DNA from: Actinobacteria bacterium HGW-Actinobacteria-1
Lineage (GTDB): Bacteria > Actinomycetota > Coriobacteriia > Anaerosomatales > Anaerosomataceae
Length of the DNA: 64,000 nucleotides
Direction: 5' to 3'
NCBI GenBank assembly: GCA_002841355.1
Contig: PHFB01000004.1
Location: 56,088 to 120,087, forward strand
Position numbers and translations under genes: made by a program. Below are positions 1 to 8,136 of the stretch, in pieces. The notes beneath the pieces were generated by a model. It had not been told where the DNA came from. It ran no database searches and saw nothing but the letters and a program-made list of their open reading frames with translations. Within the stretch, counting starts at the first letter, position 1. Each line of letters begins with the position of its first letter.

Positions 1-777
1 TCGATGAACATCGTCGAAACCGAGGACAAGGGTGGCATGGAGGTCTCCGGCCGAGGCGTTCTGCACCTGTCGGTGCTCATGGAGACGATGCGGCGCGAAG
101 GCTACGAGTTCCAGGTGGGTCGCCCGCAGGTCATCCTCAAGAAGGAGAACGGCAAGACGCTCGAGCCGATCGAGCAGGCCGTCGTCGACGTGCCTGCCGA
201 CTACGCGGGCAAGGTCATCGAGATCTTCGGGTCGCGTTCAGGCGAGATGACCGACATGGTCCAGCGCGACGAGCACGTGCACCTCGAGTTCAGGATACCG
301 TCCCGCGGCGTCATGGGTCTGCGCACGCGCATCCTCAACGCGACGCGCGGCGAAGCAACGCTCTTCCACCACTTCGCCGAGTACGGCCCATTCCGCGGCG
401 ATCTTGGTGGTCGCCAGAACGGCTCGCTCATCGCGATGTCGATGGACAAGTCGGCAGCGTACGGTCTCGATGCCCTGCAGACCCGCGGTGTGCTCTTCGT
501 CGGCCCGGGCGTCATGTGCTACGAAGGCATGATCGTCGGCGAGCACGCGAAGGACAACGACCTGGTGGTCAACGTCGCGAAGGCGAAACAGCTCACCAAC
601 ATGCGCGCCGCCTCCGCCGACAAGGGCATCCAGCTTGCGCCGCCGGTGACCTTCACCCTGGAAGAAGCCCTCGAGTACATCGAGGACGATGAACTCGTGG
701 AGATCACGCCCAAGAGCATCCGGCTTCGCAAGCGCCTGCTGACCGAGAACGAGCGCAAGAAGAACCGCCGAAGCTAG
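1..777 (+). CDS. typA: GTP-binding ribosome-associated protein TypA/BipA, C-terminal part (5' truncated by window edge)
   Basis: This is the C-terminal 258 or so residues of the TypA/BipA translational GTPase, which binds the 70S ribosome and affects stress responses and ribosome assembly. The GTPase domain lies before the window. What is visible is the EF-G-like domain V (GGMEVSGRGVLHLSVLMET, then YEFQVGRPQVI) followed by the BipA-specific C-terminal domain, with the family-typical stretches FRIPSRGVMGLR, RQNGSLIAMSMDKSAAYGL and LFVGPGVMCYEGMIVGEH. The reading frame is open from base 1, so the gene enters from the left. It ends in a lysine/arginine-rich tail, as usual for the family. The next gene begins 74 bases downstream on the same strand. 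Confidence 0.95.
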   Translation, partial: SMNIVETEDKGGMEVSGRGVLHLSVLMETMRREGYEFQVGRPQVILKKENGKTLEPIEQAVVDVPADYAGKVIEIFGSRSGEMTDMVQRDEHVHLEFRIPSRGVMGLRTRILNATRGEATLFHHFAEYGPFRGDLGGRQNGSLIAMSMDKSAAYGLDALQTRGVLFVGPGVMCYEGMIVGEHAKDNDLVVNVAKAKQLTNMRAASADKGIQLAPPVTFTLEEALEYIEDDELVEITPKSIRLRKRLLTENERKKNRRS

Positions 778-851
778 CGAATCGCGGCGATCGCAGGTGT
801 AGACTCGGCGGAGTCAGGTCGCAATGCGTGCCGCCGAGGAAGGACCGATCC

Positions 852-1994
852 ATGCCTGCGAAAGTCGCTGTCGTTCGCTGCGACACCTACGAGGACGCTG
901 CCGTATTCGACGCGGTCGGTCGCGGACTCGAGTTGCTCGGCGGTGCGGGGCGCTTTGTTCACGACGCCGAGAACATTTTGCTGAAGCCGAACCTGCTCGT
1001 GGGCGCGACCCCCGACAAGGTCGTGAACACGCATCCCGCGGTCTTCTCGGCGGTAGCGCGGCATCTGGCAGAGACGGGCGCGGCGCTCTCCTGGGGCGAC
1101 TCGCCCGGGTTCGGGAATGCGCTCGCCGCTGCACGCAAGGTCGGCATCGCCCAGGTCGCCGAGGCGCTTGGCGTGTCCTACGTGGACTTCACCGAGGGTC
1201 GGCAGGTGTCGTTCCCTGAAGGTGAACTCATCAAGCAGTTCGTGCTGGCCTCGGCAGTGCTGGACGCTGACGGGCTGGTCACGCTTCCCAAGCTCAAGAC
1301 CCACGCGCTCACGCGCATGACCGGTGCGGTGAAGAATCAGTTCGGCTGCATCCCCGGCATGCTCAAGGGCGAATTCCACATGCGAATGCCTGACGTGGAG
1401 CGGTTTGCGCAGATGCTCGTGGATCTCAACAGGCTGATCCGCCCGAGACTGGCCGTGATGGACGGCGTCATCGGCATGGAGGGCAACGGTCCGCGCGGCG
1501 GCGATCCCCGGCAGGTGGGCGTGATCATGCTCTCCGACGACCTGGTCGCGATCGACGCTGCCGCGTGCCGCATCATGAATCTCGATCCGACACTCGTCGG
1601 CACGATCACGTGGGGCGAGCAGTGGGGCCTTGGCGGCGCGAGCGACATCGAGTTCGTCGGTGACCACATCGAAGAGTTCGTCGTGAAGGAGTACAACGTC
1701 AACCGCAGCCGTCAGGCGACCACAGATTCGGGCAAGCCGAAGGGGACGCTCGCGAAGCGACTCGTCGTGCCCCGGCCGGTGATAGACGCGGCGAAGTGCA
1801 CTGCCTGCGGCACGTGCGTGAGCGTTTGCCCTGTGACGCCGAAGGCGGTCGACTGGAAGGACGGCAAGGGCGTTCCGCCGGTGCACGACTACGCAGCGTG
1901 CATTCGTTGCTACTGCTGCCAGGAGCTCTGTCCCGAGCGGGCAATAGAGGTAGAAGTGCCTCCGCTTGGCAGATTGTTGCACCGTCGGTCGTAA
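852..1994 (+). CDS. DUF362 domain protein with two C-terminal 4Fe-4S clusters
   Basis: A 380-residue protein. Residues 1 to about 300 match the DUF362 fold (AENILLKPNLL, VTLPKLKTHALTRMTGAVKNQ, GMEGNGPRGGDPRQVG). The last 75 residues carry a bacterial ferredoxin domain with two cluster motifs, CTACGTCVSVCP and CIRCYCCQELCP. DUF362-ferredoxin proteins are widespread in anaerobes; their reaction is unknown and a role in electron transfer or enzyme maturation is only inferred. I chose the ATG at 852 because a clear Shine-Dalgarno sequence, GAGGAAGGA (836-844), ends seven bases before it; a GTG at 828 lies in frame upstream but has no such signal. No signal peptide is seen, so it should be cytoplasmic. 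A promoter-like sequence follows at 2001-2030, which separates it from the cytochrome gene. Confidence 0.85.
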   Translation: MPAKVAVVRCDTYEDAAVFDAVGRGLELLGGAGRFVHDAENILLKPNLLVGATPDKVVNTHPAVFSAVARHLAETGAALSWGDSPGFGNALAAARKVGIAQVAEALGVSYVDFTEGRQVSFPEGELIKQFVLASAVLDADGLVTLPKLKTHALTRMTGAVKNQFGCIPGMLKGEFHMRMPDVERFAQMLVDLNRLIRPRLAVMDGVIGMEGNGPRGGDPRQVGVIMLSDDLVAIDAAACRIMNLDPTLVGTITWGEQWGLGGASDIEFVGDHIEEFVVKEYNVNRSRQATTDSGKPKGTLAKRLVVPRPVIDAAKCTACGTCVSVCPVTPKAVDWKDGKGVPPVHDYAACIRCYCCQELCPERAIEVEVPPLGRLLHRRS

Positions 1995-2000
1995 CGCGGG

Positions 2001-2030
2001 TTGCGGTTGAGAGTCCTTAAGTCGTATAAA
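2001..2030 (+). promoter_or_regulatory. predicted housekeeping-type promoter of the octaheme cytochrome gene
   Basis: TTGCGG (2001-2006) and TATAAA (2025-2030) are separated by 18 bases and lie 35 bases before the GTG start at 2065. Inside the spacer the string TCCTTAAGTC (2014-2023) resembles TTCCTAAGTC upstream of the paralogous cytochrome near 29778-29787, so shared control is possible. Confidence 0.45.
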
Positions 2031-2064
2031 TCGCGATAGGGTTTGTCGACTCAGGGAGAAGTCT

Positions 2065-3222
2065 GTGCGATCACGCTCGCGGTTCGCGGTCATCACGATT
2101 ACGCTCGCGCTCATCGCGCTCTGTCTCTTTGTGTCCACCGCGGTCGCATACGATGAGCCGAACAATATGCCCGAGGAACACGTGGGCAGCGTCATCACGG
2201 ATTGCGCGCCATGTCACGTGCCCGATTCGAGCGGCCAGTACTGTTCGGTGTGCCACTCGCCACACATGAGCCCCAACCTTGGGCCAGCTGCTGCCAAGGG
2301 CCCGCACGGTCTGTACACGACCACCACCAGGCGATGCCCGGCGTGTCACGAGATTCACGACGCCGCCGGCCCGCAGCTCCTCCCCGGCGCCACGGTCACC
2401 TCCTCCTGTGAGACGTGCCATGACGGAACCGGCGGCATGGGTGTCTACGGTGCGATCGAGGCGCGCACGGGCGTCGATCCCCAGACGACGGGCGGCGGCC
2501 ATTCCGTCGATACAACCTCGGTGGTGCCTGGCGGCGACGCAGCATCTGGCGGCAGCGCGACCATGGCGTTCGGTGGGCTGAACGGCAATCTGGGGTGCGA
2601 TGACTGCCACAGCCCGCACGATTCGCAGACCGTTGCCGCCTATGCGTCCGAGCGCTGGAGGACGAGCTACCCGCTTGCGCTCGCAAAAGGCACCAAGTCG
2701 ACGAAGCTGCTTCGCCAGCATCCCGGTGATACGACCGGCACGGCGGTGACCGAGTACGGCTCCGACTGGTGCCTCGCGTGCCATCAGGGGCGCGGAGCGT
2801 CGGGCCCGGTCCACAATCACCCGGTCGACAGCCTGGCCACCACCACGACGCCGTTCACGTACTCGAACATCGCGCGTCTGGCGAGCGATGACCCCACCTC
2901 GGTGACGACCACCGGTACCCTTGCGGGCACCAACCGCGGCTACCTCATCCCGTACCCGAGAACTCCGGAACAGGGTGCGCACGCGCCTATCTGCCAGCAG
3001 TGCCACGAGGACGCGCGCAATGTCGGGACGCTCACTGATGACATTGGTGACGCGGCGCCGTACTCGATTACCGCGACCGACGGTAACGTCCCTACGGACA
3101 ATCCGCGATTCCAGAACTTCCCGCACGAGACGCAGAACTTCAGGCTGCTCGTCGAGGCGGACGCGACGTCGTACTACGACGATCTGTGCCTCAACTGCCA
3201 CCCGCTGAGCCAGCTGCCGTAG
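2065..3222 (+). CDS. secreted octaheme c-type cytochrome
   Basis: A 385-residue exported protein with an N-terminal signal sequence (basic start, about 18 hydrophobic residues, cleavage likely after the TAVA before YDEPN). It has eight CxxCH haem-binding motifs: CAPCH, CSVCH, CPACH, CETCH, CDDCH, CLACH, CQQCH and CLNCH. Multiheme cytochromes of this kind move electrons on the outside of the membrane; the electron partner is not shown here. It is a clear paralogue of the gene at 29865-30983, sharing GMGVYGAIEAR, HNHPVDSLATT, APICQQCHED and the C-terminal LCLNCHP..QLP. The GTG start is preceded by AGGGAGAA. It ends three bases from the convergent GtrA gene. It could belong to the loosely defined doubled-CxxCH or OmcI-like groups, but I cannot place it in a named enzyme family. 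Confidence 0.9.
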   Translation: MRSRSRFAVITITLALIALCLFVSTAVAYDEPNNMPEEHVGSVITDCAPCHVPDSSGQYCSVCHSPHMSPNLGPAAAKGPHGLYTTTTRRCPACHEIHDAAGPQLLPGATVTSSCETCHDGTGGMGVYGAIEARTGVDPQTTGGGHSVDTTSVVPGGDAASGGSATMAFGGLNGNLGCDDCHSPHDSQTVAAYASERWRTSYPLALAKGTKSTKLLRQHPGDTTGTAVTEYGSDWCLACHQGRGASGPVHNHPVDSLATTTTPFTYSNIARLASDDPTSVTTTGTLAGTNRGYLIPYPRTPEQGAHAPICQQCHEDARNVGTLTDDIGDAAPYSITATDGNVPTDNPRFQNFPHETQNFRLLVEADATSYYDDLCLNCHPLSQLP

Positions 3223-3225
3223 CGT

Positions 3226-3654
3226 CTATGCGGCGGGGGTCTCTCGGAAGGCCCAGAGTGTCGCCAGCGCGTAGTTCACGGTGAGCGACGCCAGGATGGC
3301 GATCGCCTCGATGATGTTCAGCAGCAGCGGTGCCGATAGACCTGCACCCAGACTTGTGGATTGCGTTACCGCCTGGAGAATCGCGATGACCGCGCTGCTC
3401 GTGCCGAGCGCCGCCAGGCTCGCTACCGCGAATCGTCCCAGCGAGCGTCCTGTTGGCGCCCCAGTCCTGTCGGCGAACGTCCAGCGCCGGTTCCAGAAGT
3501 AGGAGTTCGCGAAGCCAGCCACCCAGCCAAGCGCGTTCGCAGCGATCGCGGGCACGTGGAGTAGCGCGGCGGCGAGATTGAAGACCGCCATGGTGATGAG
3601 CGTGTTGGATACTCCGACCACGCCGAACCGCACGAACCGCACTCGATCGACCAT
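3226..3654 (-). CDS. GtrA-like polytopic membrane protein
   Basis: About 142 residues with four predicted membrane helices. The N-terminal motif RFVRFGVVGVSNTLI and the central WVAGFANSYFWNRRWTF are characteristic of the GtrA/DPMS family (PF04138), small proteins thought to flip polyprenyl-phosphate-linked sugars for surface glycosylation. The longer open frame upstream is discarded because its extra N-terminus is antisense to the methyltransferase gene. The start is taken as the ATG at 3654; GAGG abuts it, so a GTG six bases upstream is an alternative. It is divergent from the methyltransferase and GT2 genes, and GtrA, methyltransferase and GT2 form a typical glycan-modification set. Confidence 0.85.
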   Translation of the reverse strand: MVDRVRFVRFGVVGVSNTLITMAVFNLAAALLHVPAIAANALGWVAGFANSYFWNRRWTFADRTGAPTGRSLGRFAVASLAALGTSSAVIAILQAVTQSTSLGAGLSAPLLLNIIEAIAILASLTVNYALATLWAFRETPAA

Positions 3655-3735
3655 CCTCACGCTACTCGGAACGACCGTCTGTACTATACACTGAGGCGAC
3701 GGTTCGCCATCCGATGAACAGGGACATCCAAGCGC

Positions 3736-4482
3736 ATGGACCGAGCACTTCTGCTGCAGTTCGACGTGCTCGAGAACACCCACTGGTGGTTTGTCGTGCG
3801 CCGTCGTCTCGTCATGACCCTTGCAGCGCAGTGGGCGCCTATCGAGACGAAGCGCATCATCGAGATCGGGTGCGGCACCGGGGGCACGCTCCGATCGCTG
3901 CAGTTCGCGTTCCCCTCGGCGAGTGTGGGCGGCATCGAGCCGGTCGAGGTCGCAGCCGAGCTCTGCAGGTCCCGCGGCTCGGACGTGGTCGTTGCGAGCA
4001 TGGAGGACCTGCCCGATCCCGACGAGAGCGCCGACCTTATGCTGGCGCTCGACGTGATCGAGCATCTCGAGAACGATGTCGCGGGTCTCGCTGAAGTGCG
4101 TCGCGTACTGCGTCCGGGAGGTCGCGTGATCCTGACGGTTCCGGCGCTGCCATCGCTCTGGGGACCGCACGACGTCGCCAACGCGCACTTCCGCCGCTAC
4201 ACGCGGCGCACGCTCGTGCGGGCGGTGACGGATGCGGGTCTCTCGGTGGAACGCGTGAGCTTCTTCAACGCTATACTTCTGCCGGCGGGGTGGTTGGAGC
4301 GACAGGTCACGAGGATTCTCAGATTGCGCTGGTCGCTCGGCGTGGGCCAGCCGCCGCGCCCGATGAACGCGGTGATGCGGGGTCTGTTCGGTCTTGAGCT
4401 TCCGATTCTCAAGCGGTTGGATCTGCCTGTCGGTATGTCGCTTGTGCTTGTCGCCAGCAAGCCGCAGCGCGAGAAGGGGTAA
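3736..4482 (+). CDS. class I SAM-dependent methyltransferase
   Basis: A 248-residue Methyltransf_11-type protein. The SAM-binding motif I reads IIEIGCGTGGTLRSL (about residues 42-56), followed by an acidic residue after GGIE and the later RVLRPGGRVILTVPA, which is motif post-III of this family. The N-terminal ENTHWWFVVRRRLV segment (residues about 13-26) is common in sugar or lipid-linked methyltransferases that sit next to GT2 enzymes. The substrate is unknown; its position two bases before the polyprenyl-phosphate glycosyltransferase suggests modification of a surface glycan precursor. It is divergent from the GtrA gene across an 81-base gap that must carry both promoters. Confidence 0.8.
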   Translation: MDRALLLQFDVLENTHWWFVVRRRLVMTLAAQWAPIETKRIIEIGCGTGGTLRSLQFAFPSASVGGIEPVEVAAELCRSRGSDVVVASMEDLPDPDESADLMLALDVIEHLENDVAGLAEVRRVLRPGGRVILTVPALPSLWGPHDVANAHFRRYTRRTLVRAVTDAGLSVERVSFFNAILLPAGWLERQVTRILRLRWSLGVGQPPRPMNAVMRGLFGLELPILKRLDLPVGMSLVLVASKPQREKG

Positions 4483-4484
4483 TC

Positions 4485-5435
4485 GTGAGCGCTCCTGTCA
4501 TGCACTCCGTGGTCGTTCCCGTCTACAACGAGGTCGAGGGAATCGAGGCGTTCCACGCGCGGTGCTCGGTCGCGATGGAGGCTATCGGCGACCGGTTCGA
4601 GATCGTCTACGTCGACGACGGCAGTAGGGACGGCTCGTGGCTCAAGCTTCAGAGCATTGCCGAGGCCGATGACCGCGTGCGTCTCGTCCGGTTCTCGCGC
4701 AACTTCGGCCATCAGCTTGCCATTACCGCCGGCATCGAGCATGCGACCGGCGATACCGTCACGGTGATCGACTCCGATCTCCAGGATCCACCTGAGGTGA
4801 TTGCGGAGTTCGTCGCGCGGTGGCGTGAGGGCGCTGACATCGTCTACGGAGCGCGGAGCGTGCGCCACGGCGAGAGCTGGTTCAAGCTTGCCTCGGCGAA
4901 GGTCTTCTATCGCGTCATGCGCTCGCTCTCGGACGTGGATATGCCGGTCGACGCGGGCGACTTCCGACTCCTTAGCCGACGCGCCGCCGAGGCGCTCAAA
5001 TCGATGCCCGAGCACCACCGGTACGTGCGCGGCATGGTCGCGTGGCTCGGCTTCGACGCCGTGGAAGTCGAGTACGTCCGCGACGCGCGCGTTGCAGGCG
5101 TGACGAAGTACCCGCTGGCGAAGATGATCCGTTTCGCCACCGACGGCATCATGGCGTTCTCGGTGCGGCCGTTGCGGCTTGCCACATGGCTGGGACTCTT
5201 CGTCTCGGCCACCGCATTCGTGACCGCGATCGTGCTGGTGATCATGAAGCTCACCGGCAGCGCTGTCGTGCAAGGGTGGACGTCGCTCTCGGTGCTCGTT
5301 CTGTTGCTCTCGGGCGTGCAGCTGATGACGATCGGCGCGCTTGGCGAGTACATCGGTCGCATCTACACCGAGGTCCGGCACCGTCCGCTGTACCTCGTGC
5401 GCGAACTCAAGGGATTCCCGCGCAAGGACGCCTAG
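4485..5435 (+). CDS. family 2 glycosyltransferase, polyprenyl-phosphate type
   Basis: A 316-residue GT-A glycosyltransferase followed by two C-terminal membrane helices (about residues 228-250 and 262-285), the layout of DPM1, GtrB and ArnC-like enzymes. Motifs seen are SVVVPVYNEVEGIEAF at the start, IVYVDDGSRDGS, the nucleotide-sugar/metal site VIDSDLQDPPE and the GDFRLLSRRA segment. It likely moves a sugar from a nucleotide donor to undecaprenyl phosphate at the inner membrane face, for flipping by a GtrA-type protein, one of which lies close by. The GTG start follows the methyltransferase stop by two bases. It ends tail to tail, overlapping by four bases, with the minus-strand membrane gene. 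Confidence 0.88.
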   Translation: MSAPVMHSVVVPVYNEVEGIEAFHARCSVAMEAIGDRFEIVYVDDGSRDGSWLKLQSIAEADDRVRLVRFSRNFGHQLAITAGIEHATGDTVTVIDSDLQDPPEVIAEFVARWREGADIVYGARSVRHGESWFKLASAKVFYRVMRSLSDVDMPVDAGDFRLLSRRAAEALKSMPEHHRYVRGMVAWLGFDAVEVEYVRDARVAGVTKYPLAKMIRFATDGIMAFSVRPLRLATWLGLFVSATAFVTAIVLVIMKLTGSAVVQGWTSLSVLVLLLSGVQLMTIGALGEYIGRIYTEVRHRPLYLVRELKGFPRKDA

Positions 5436-7135
5436 CGCCGAACGAACACCGCGAAGGGATCGAACGTCTCGACGATGTCGTAGTCGCGCACCAGGTACGC
5501 GACGAGCGGGTCTTTGGCGGCAGCCGCGTACAGCCCACCCGCCGAGGTGATCACGCTGCGGTTGATGTACACCACGTCAGGCGGTCCGGCCGAGTCGAAG
5601 TACGCGACTGTGTAGCGATCGGAAGGTCCCGTCACGAGCCATACGGCATTGGTGTGCGCGGTTCCCGGAACCAGCAGGTAGCCGAGCGGGCGACCAACGA
5701 CGAGCACCTTATCTTCGGCTGACGACCACCGCTCGCCTGCCGCCGCGATTCGCTCTATGTCGGCCGCGCGGGTCGGCGTGGTGGCGATGCCCGCCAGCGC
5801 CCCCGACGTGAAGCGGTGGCGCAACCGAAGCGGCGGAGAGTCGTTGAACGATGTTGAGAAGAGCAGTGCGACCAGTGCGCCGACCAGTCCGACCGCGGCA
5901 AGCGTGCGTCCGGCCTCACCATCCGCGACGAGACGGCACCAGCTCGGAAGCACGATCACCGCGAGCGGCGCGAGCGCAATCACGGGCACGGCGCTGAGCC
6001 AGCCCGAACTGGTCGAGTACGCGACGACGAAGTAGCCGACGATCGCCGTCGGAAGCGCGATCGCGAGGCCGCGCAGCGTGTCGGCGTCCTTCTCGGCCCA
6101 CGCTGTTGCGAGAGCGGGGAGCGTGGCCGTCGCCGTGAGGAGGATCAGATACGCCGCTCCGTTGGTGCCGAACTGCTCGAGCGTACCGCCCGAGGCAAGC
6201 ACGCGCCCCGCGGGGATGAGGCACGCGAGCGGGACGAGCAGTGCGGAGACGCTCCGCACGCGCCGGGGCAAGAACGGCAGCGCCGCGACCGCGCCGAGCA
6301 GCCAGGCCGGGAGCGTCCAGCGCGTGACGAGCGCGCGTCGGGCGAAGCGCAACAGCACGGTGAGTTTCTCGGCAGGGGAGCGATAGCCGGACCAGACCGT
6401 GCTGGCGTAGTCGAGCGCGTGACGGATGTCGGCGATGCGCGCGATCGAGAGCAGCCAGATGCAGAAGACGGCGACGACGGCCACCGCTCCGCCAAGCGCA
6501 GCAAGGGTGAGGCGACGCGAGCGTGCGACGATCGCGTACGCGAGCGCGAGCACCGCGGCGACGATGACGAGCGGCGGATACGAGATGGCTGCAAAAGCGG
6601 CACTCGCGCCCGCCGCCGCAGCGAGCCGGCGGCTGTCGTCTCGGATGGAGGCGACGCACAGCGCGACTGCGAGCATGAAGCCGAGCATGGCCGCCGTGTT
6701 GTAGCTCACCCCGAAAACGTTGTAGGGCGGCACGAGGCAGGGCGCGATTGCTCCAAGCGCAGCCGGAAGCGCACCGAACGACGGCTTCAGGAGGCGGTAG
6801 ACGAGTGCCGCGACCACCGCTGCCACCGCGACGTAGAAGAGGCGCAGGGCGAGGACGAATCCGGTGAGCCCGAAGAGTGCACTCCACGCCTTCGCGAACG
6901 GAACGGCGAGCAGGAACCCGAGCGCCTGCGTGGTCATCTCATCGACGAACGGGCGCGCGCCTTCGGCGAGCCGAAGCGTGAGCGCGGGGTAGTGCGCGTC
7001 ATCGACGAAGGAGATGCCGAGCGAGGCCCGATACGCGCACGCAGCGAGGAGAACGATCAACGCGATGGCGATCAGTATGGTCTGCCTGCGCGGGCGCTGC
7101 TGTGCTGCAGCGGGCGCGTTTTCGGTCTGCTTCAT
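5432..7135 (-). CDS. polytopic membrane protein, probable lipid-linked-sugar glycosyltransferase (GT39/ArnT-like)
   Basis: A 567-residue integral membrane protein with roughly a dozen hydrophobic segments and a C-terminal soluble domain of about 130 residues. An acidic pair after the first helix (SFVDDAHYPALTLRLAEGARPFVDEM, about residues 40-65) matches the catalytic first loop of GT-C glycosyltransferases such as ArnT, PMT and the GT39 families. That fold is inferred from topology and this loop; no family-specific motif is decisive. I chose the ATG at 7135 because GAGGGGAC precedes it at good spacing; the longer frame upstream has no support. Its neighbours make polyprenyl-linked sugars, which would be its natural donor. 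It is divergent from the amidohydrolase. Confidence 0.65.
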   Translation of the reverse strand: MKQTENAPAAAQQRPRRQTILIAIALIVLLAACAYRASLGISFVDDAHYPALTLRLAEGARPFVDEMTTQALGFLLAVPFAKAWSALFGLTGFVLALRLFYVAVAAVVAALVYRLLKPSFGALPAALGAIAPCLVPPYNVFGVSYNTAAMLGFMLAVALCVASIRDDSRRLAAAAGASAAFAAISYPPLVIVAAVLALAYAIVARSRRLTLAALGGAVAVVAVFCIWLLSIARIADIRHALDYASTVWSGYRSPAEKLTVLLRFARRALVTRWTLPAWLLGAVAALPFLPRRVRSVSALLVPLACLIPAGRVLASGGTLEQFGTNGAAYLILLTATATLPALATAWAEKDADTLRGLAIALPTAIVGYFVVAYSTSSGWLSAVPVIALAPLAVIVLPSWCRLVADGEAGRTLAAVGLVGALVALLFSTSFNDSPPLRLRHRFTSGALAGIATTPTRAADIERIAAAGERWSSAEDKVLVVGRPLGYLLVPGTAHTNAVWLVTGPSDRYTVAYFDSAGPPDVVYINRSVITSAGGLYAAAAKDPLVAYLVRDYDIVETFDPFAVFVRR

Positions 7136-7220
7136 CGTGTCCCCTCGGTCGTACGCCGATTGTACTGTACGTGCTGACGATTGGACGTATGCGGCTCGTT
7201 CGTGCGGTACACTTCTCGGC

Positions 7221-8006
7221 ATGCTTACCGACTTCCATACACACATCTGGCCTGACGCTCTTGCTCCAGCCGCGATTGCGGCGCTCTCCGGCGGAGGTGG
7301 CGTTCCGGCTCGCTACGACGGCACGGTCGCCGGGCTCCGCTCGGCGATGCGGGCGGCCGGCATCGATCGCTCCGTGGTGCAACCCGTCGCCACGAAACCC
7401 GGCCAGGTCCGCGCGATCAACGACTGGGTCGCGACGCTTGCGAGCGAGGACGTCGTGCCGTTCGGCGCGATGCACCCCGACCTCGAGGATCCAGTGGCGG
7501 AGCTTCGCCGGATGAAGGGGCTCGGGCTGCGCGGCTTCAAGATGCACCCCGAGTACCAGTCGTTCTCGCCGGATGACCCCAAGCTGACCCCGCTCTTTGA
7601 CGCCGCGGCGTCGCTGGGGATGATCTTCTTCTCGCATGCGGGTGCCGACATCGGCCCGCAGACGCTCTCCGGCACGCCGGACGTTTTCGCCCGCGTGATC
7701 GACCGTCACCCGGAGCTCACCATCGTGCTCGCTCATCTCGGCGGATTCCGGCAATGGCACGACGTCCCCGAGCATCTTGTTGGGCGTGACGTGTACCTGG
7801 ATACCGCGTTCACCCTCGGACATCTGCCGGACGAGGAGTTCGTGGCCATCGTGCGCGCACACGGTGCCGACCGCGTGCTGTTCGGCAGCGACGGTCCCTG
7901 GACCGACGCCGCAGCCGAGATCGCACACATCCGCACAATGGGCTTCTCGGAGACCGAACTCGACGCCATCCTCGGCGGGACAGCCAGCCGGCTGCTTGAC
8001 CGCTAG
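7221..8006 (+). CDS. amidohydrolase family protein (metal-dependent TIM-barrel hydrolase)
   Basis: A 261-residue protein of the amidohydrolase 2 family (PF04909). The N-terminal metal motif HTHIWP, the lysine-bearing LRGFKMHPEYQSF, the third-site histidine in IFFSHAGADIG, HLGGFRQWHDVPEH and the final GSDGPWTD aspartate are all in the expected order. Family members hydrolyse or decarboxylate small carboxylic or amide substrates; the substrate here cannot be told. The ATG at 7221 begins exactly at the conserved DFHTH motif, as usual. No clear Shine-Dalgarno is visible, so translation from a short or leaderless transcript is possible. A 130-base gap follows before the oxidase operon, in which I see no gene or clear signal. 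Confidence 0.85.
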   Translation: MLTDFHTHIWPDALAPAAIAALSGGGGVPARYDGTVAGLRSAMRAAGIDRSVVQPVATKPGQVRAINDWVATLASEDVVPFGAMHPDLEDPVAELRRMKGLGLRGFKMHPEYQSFSPDDPKLTPLFDAAASLGMIFFSHAGADIGPQTLSGTPDVFARVIDRHPELTIVLAHLGGFRQWHDVPEHLVGRDVYLDTAFTLGHLPDEEFVAIVRAHGADRVLFGSDGPWTDAAAEIAHIRTMGFSETELDAILGGTASRLLDR

Positions 8007-8136
8007 GCGCGCGCCGGGTCGCCAGCGAATCGCCGTGTAAACGGCCGGCGGCTCGGGTATCTCTCAACTCATCAGCGCCGACGCATGGGGGCGTCATCAC
8101 TGGCGCGCAGGCGCGGATCCAACGAGTGAGGGAGGG

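Noticed and set aside
774..2198. A 474-codon open frame on the minus strand.
   Set aside because: Antisense to the DUF362 gene; its composition is Arg/His/Ala/Val-rich shadow sequence with no domain. Long antisense frames are expected in GC-rich DNA.
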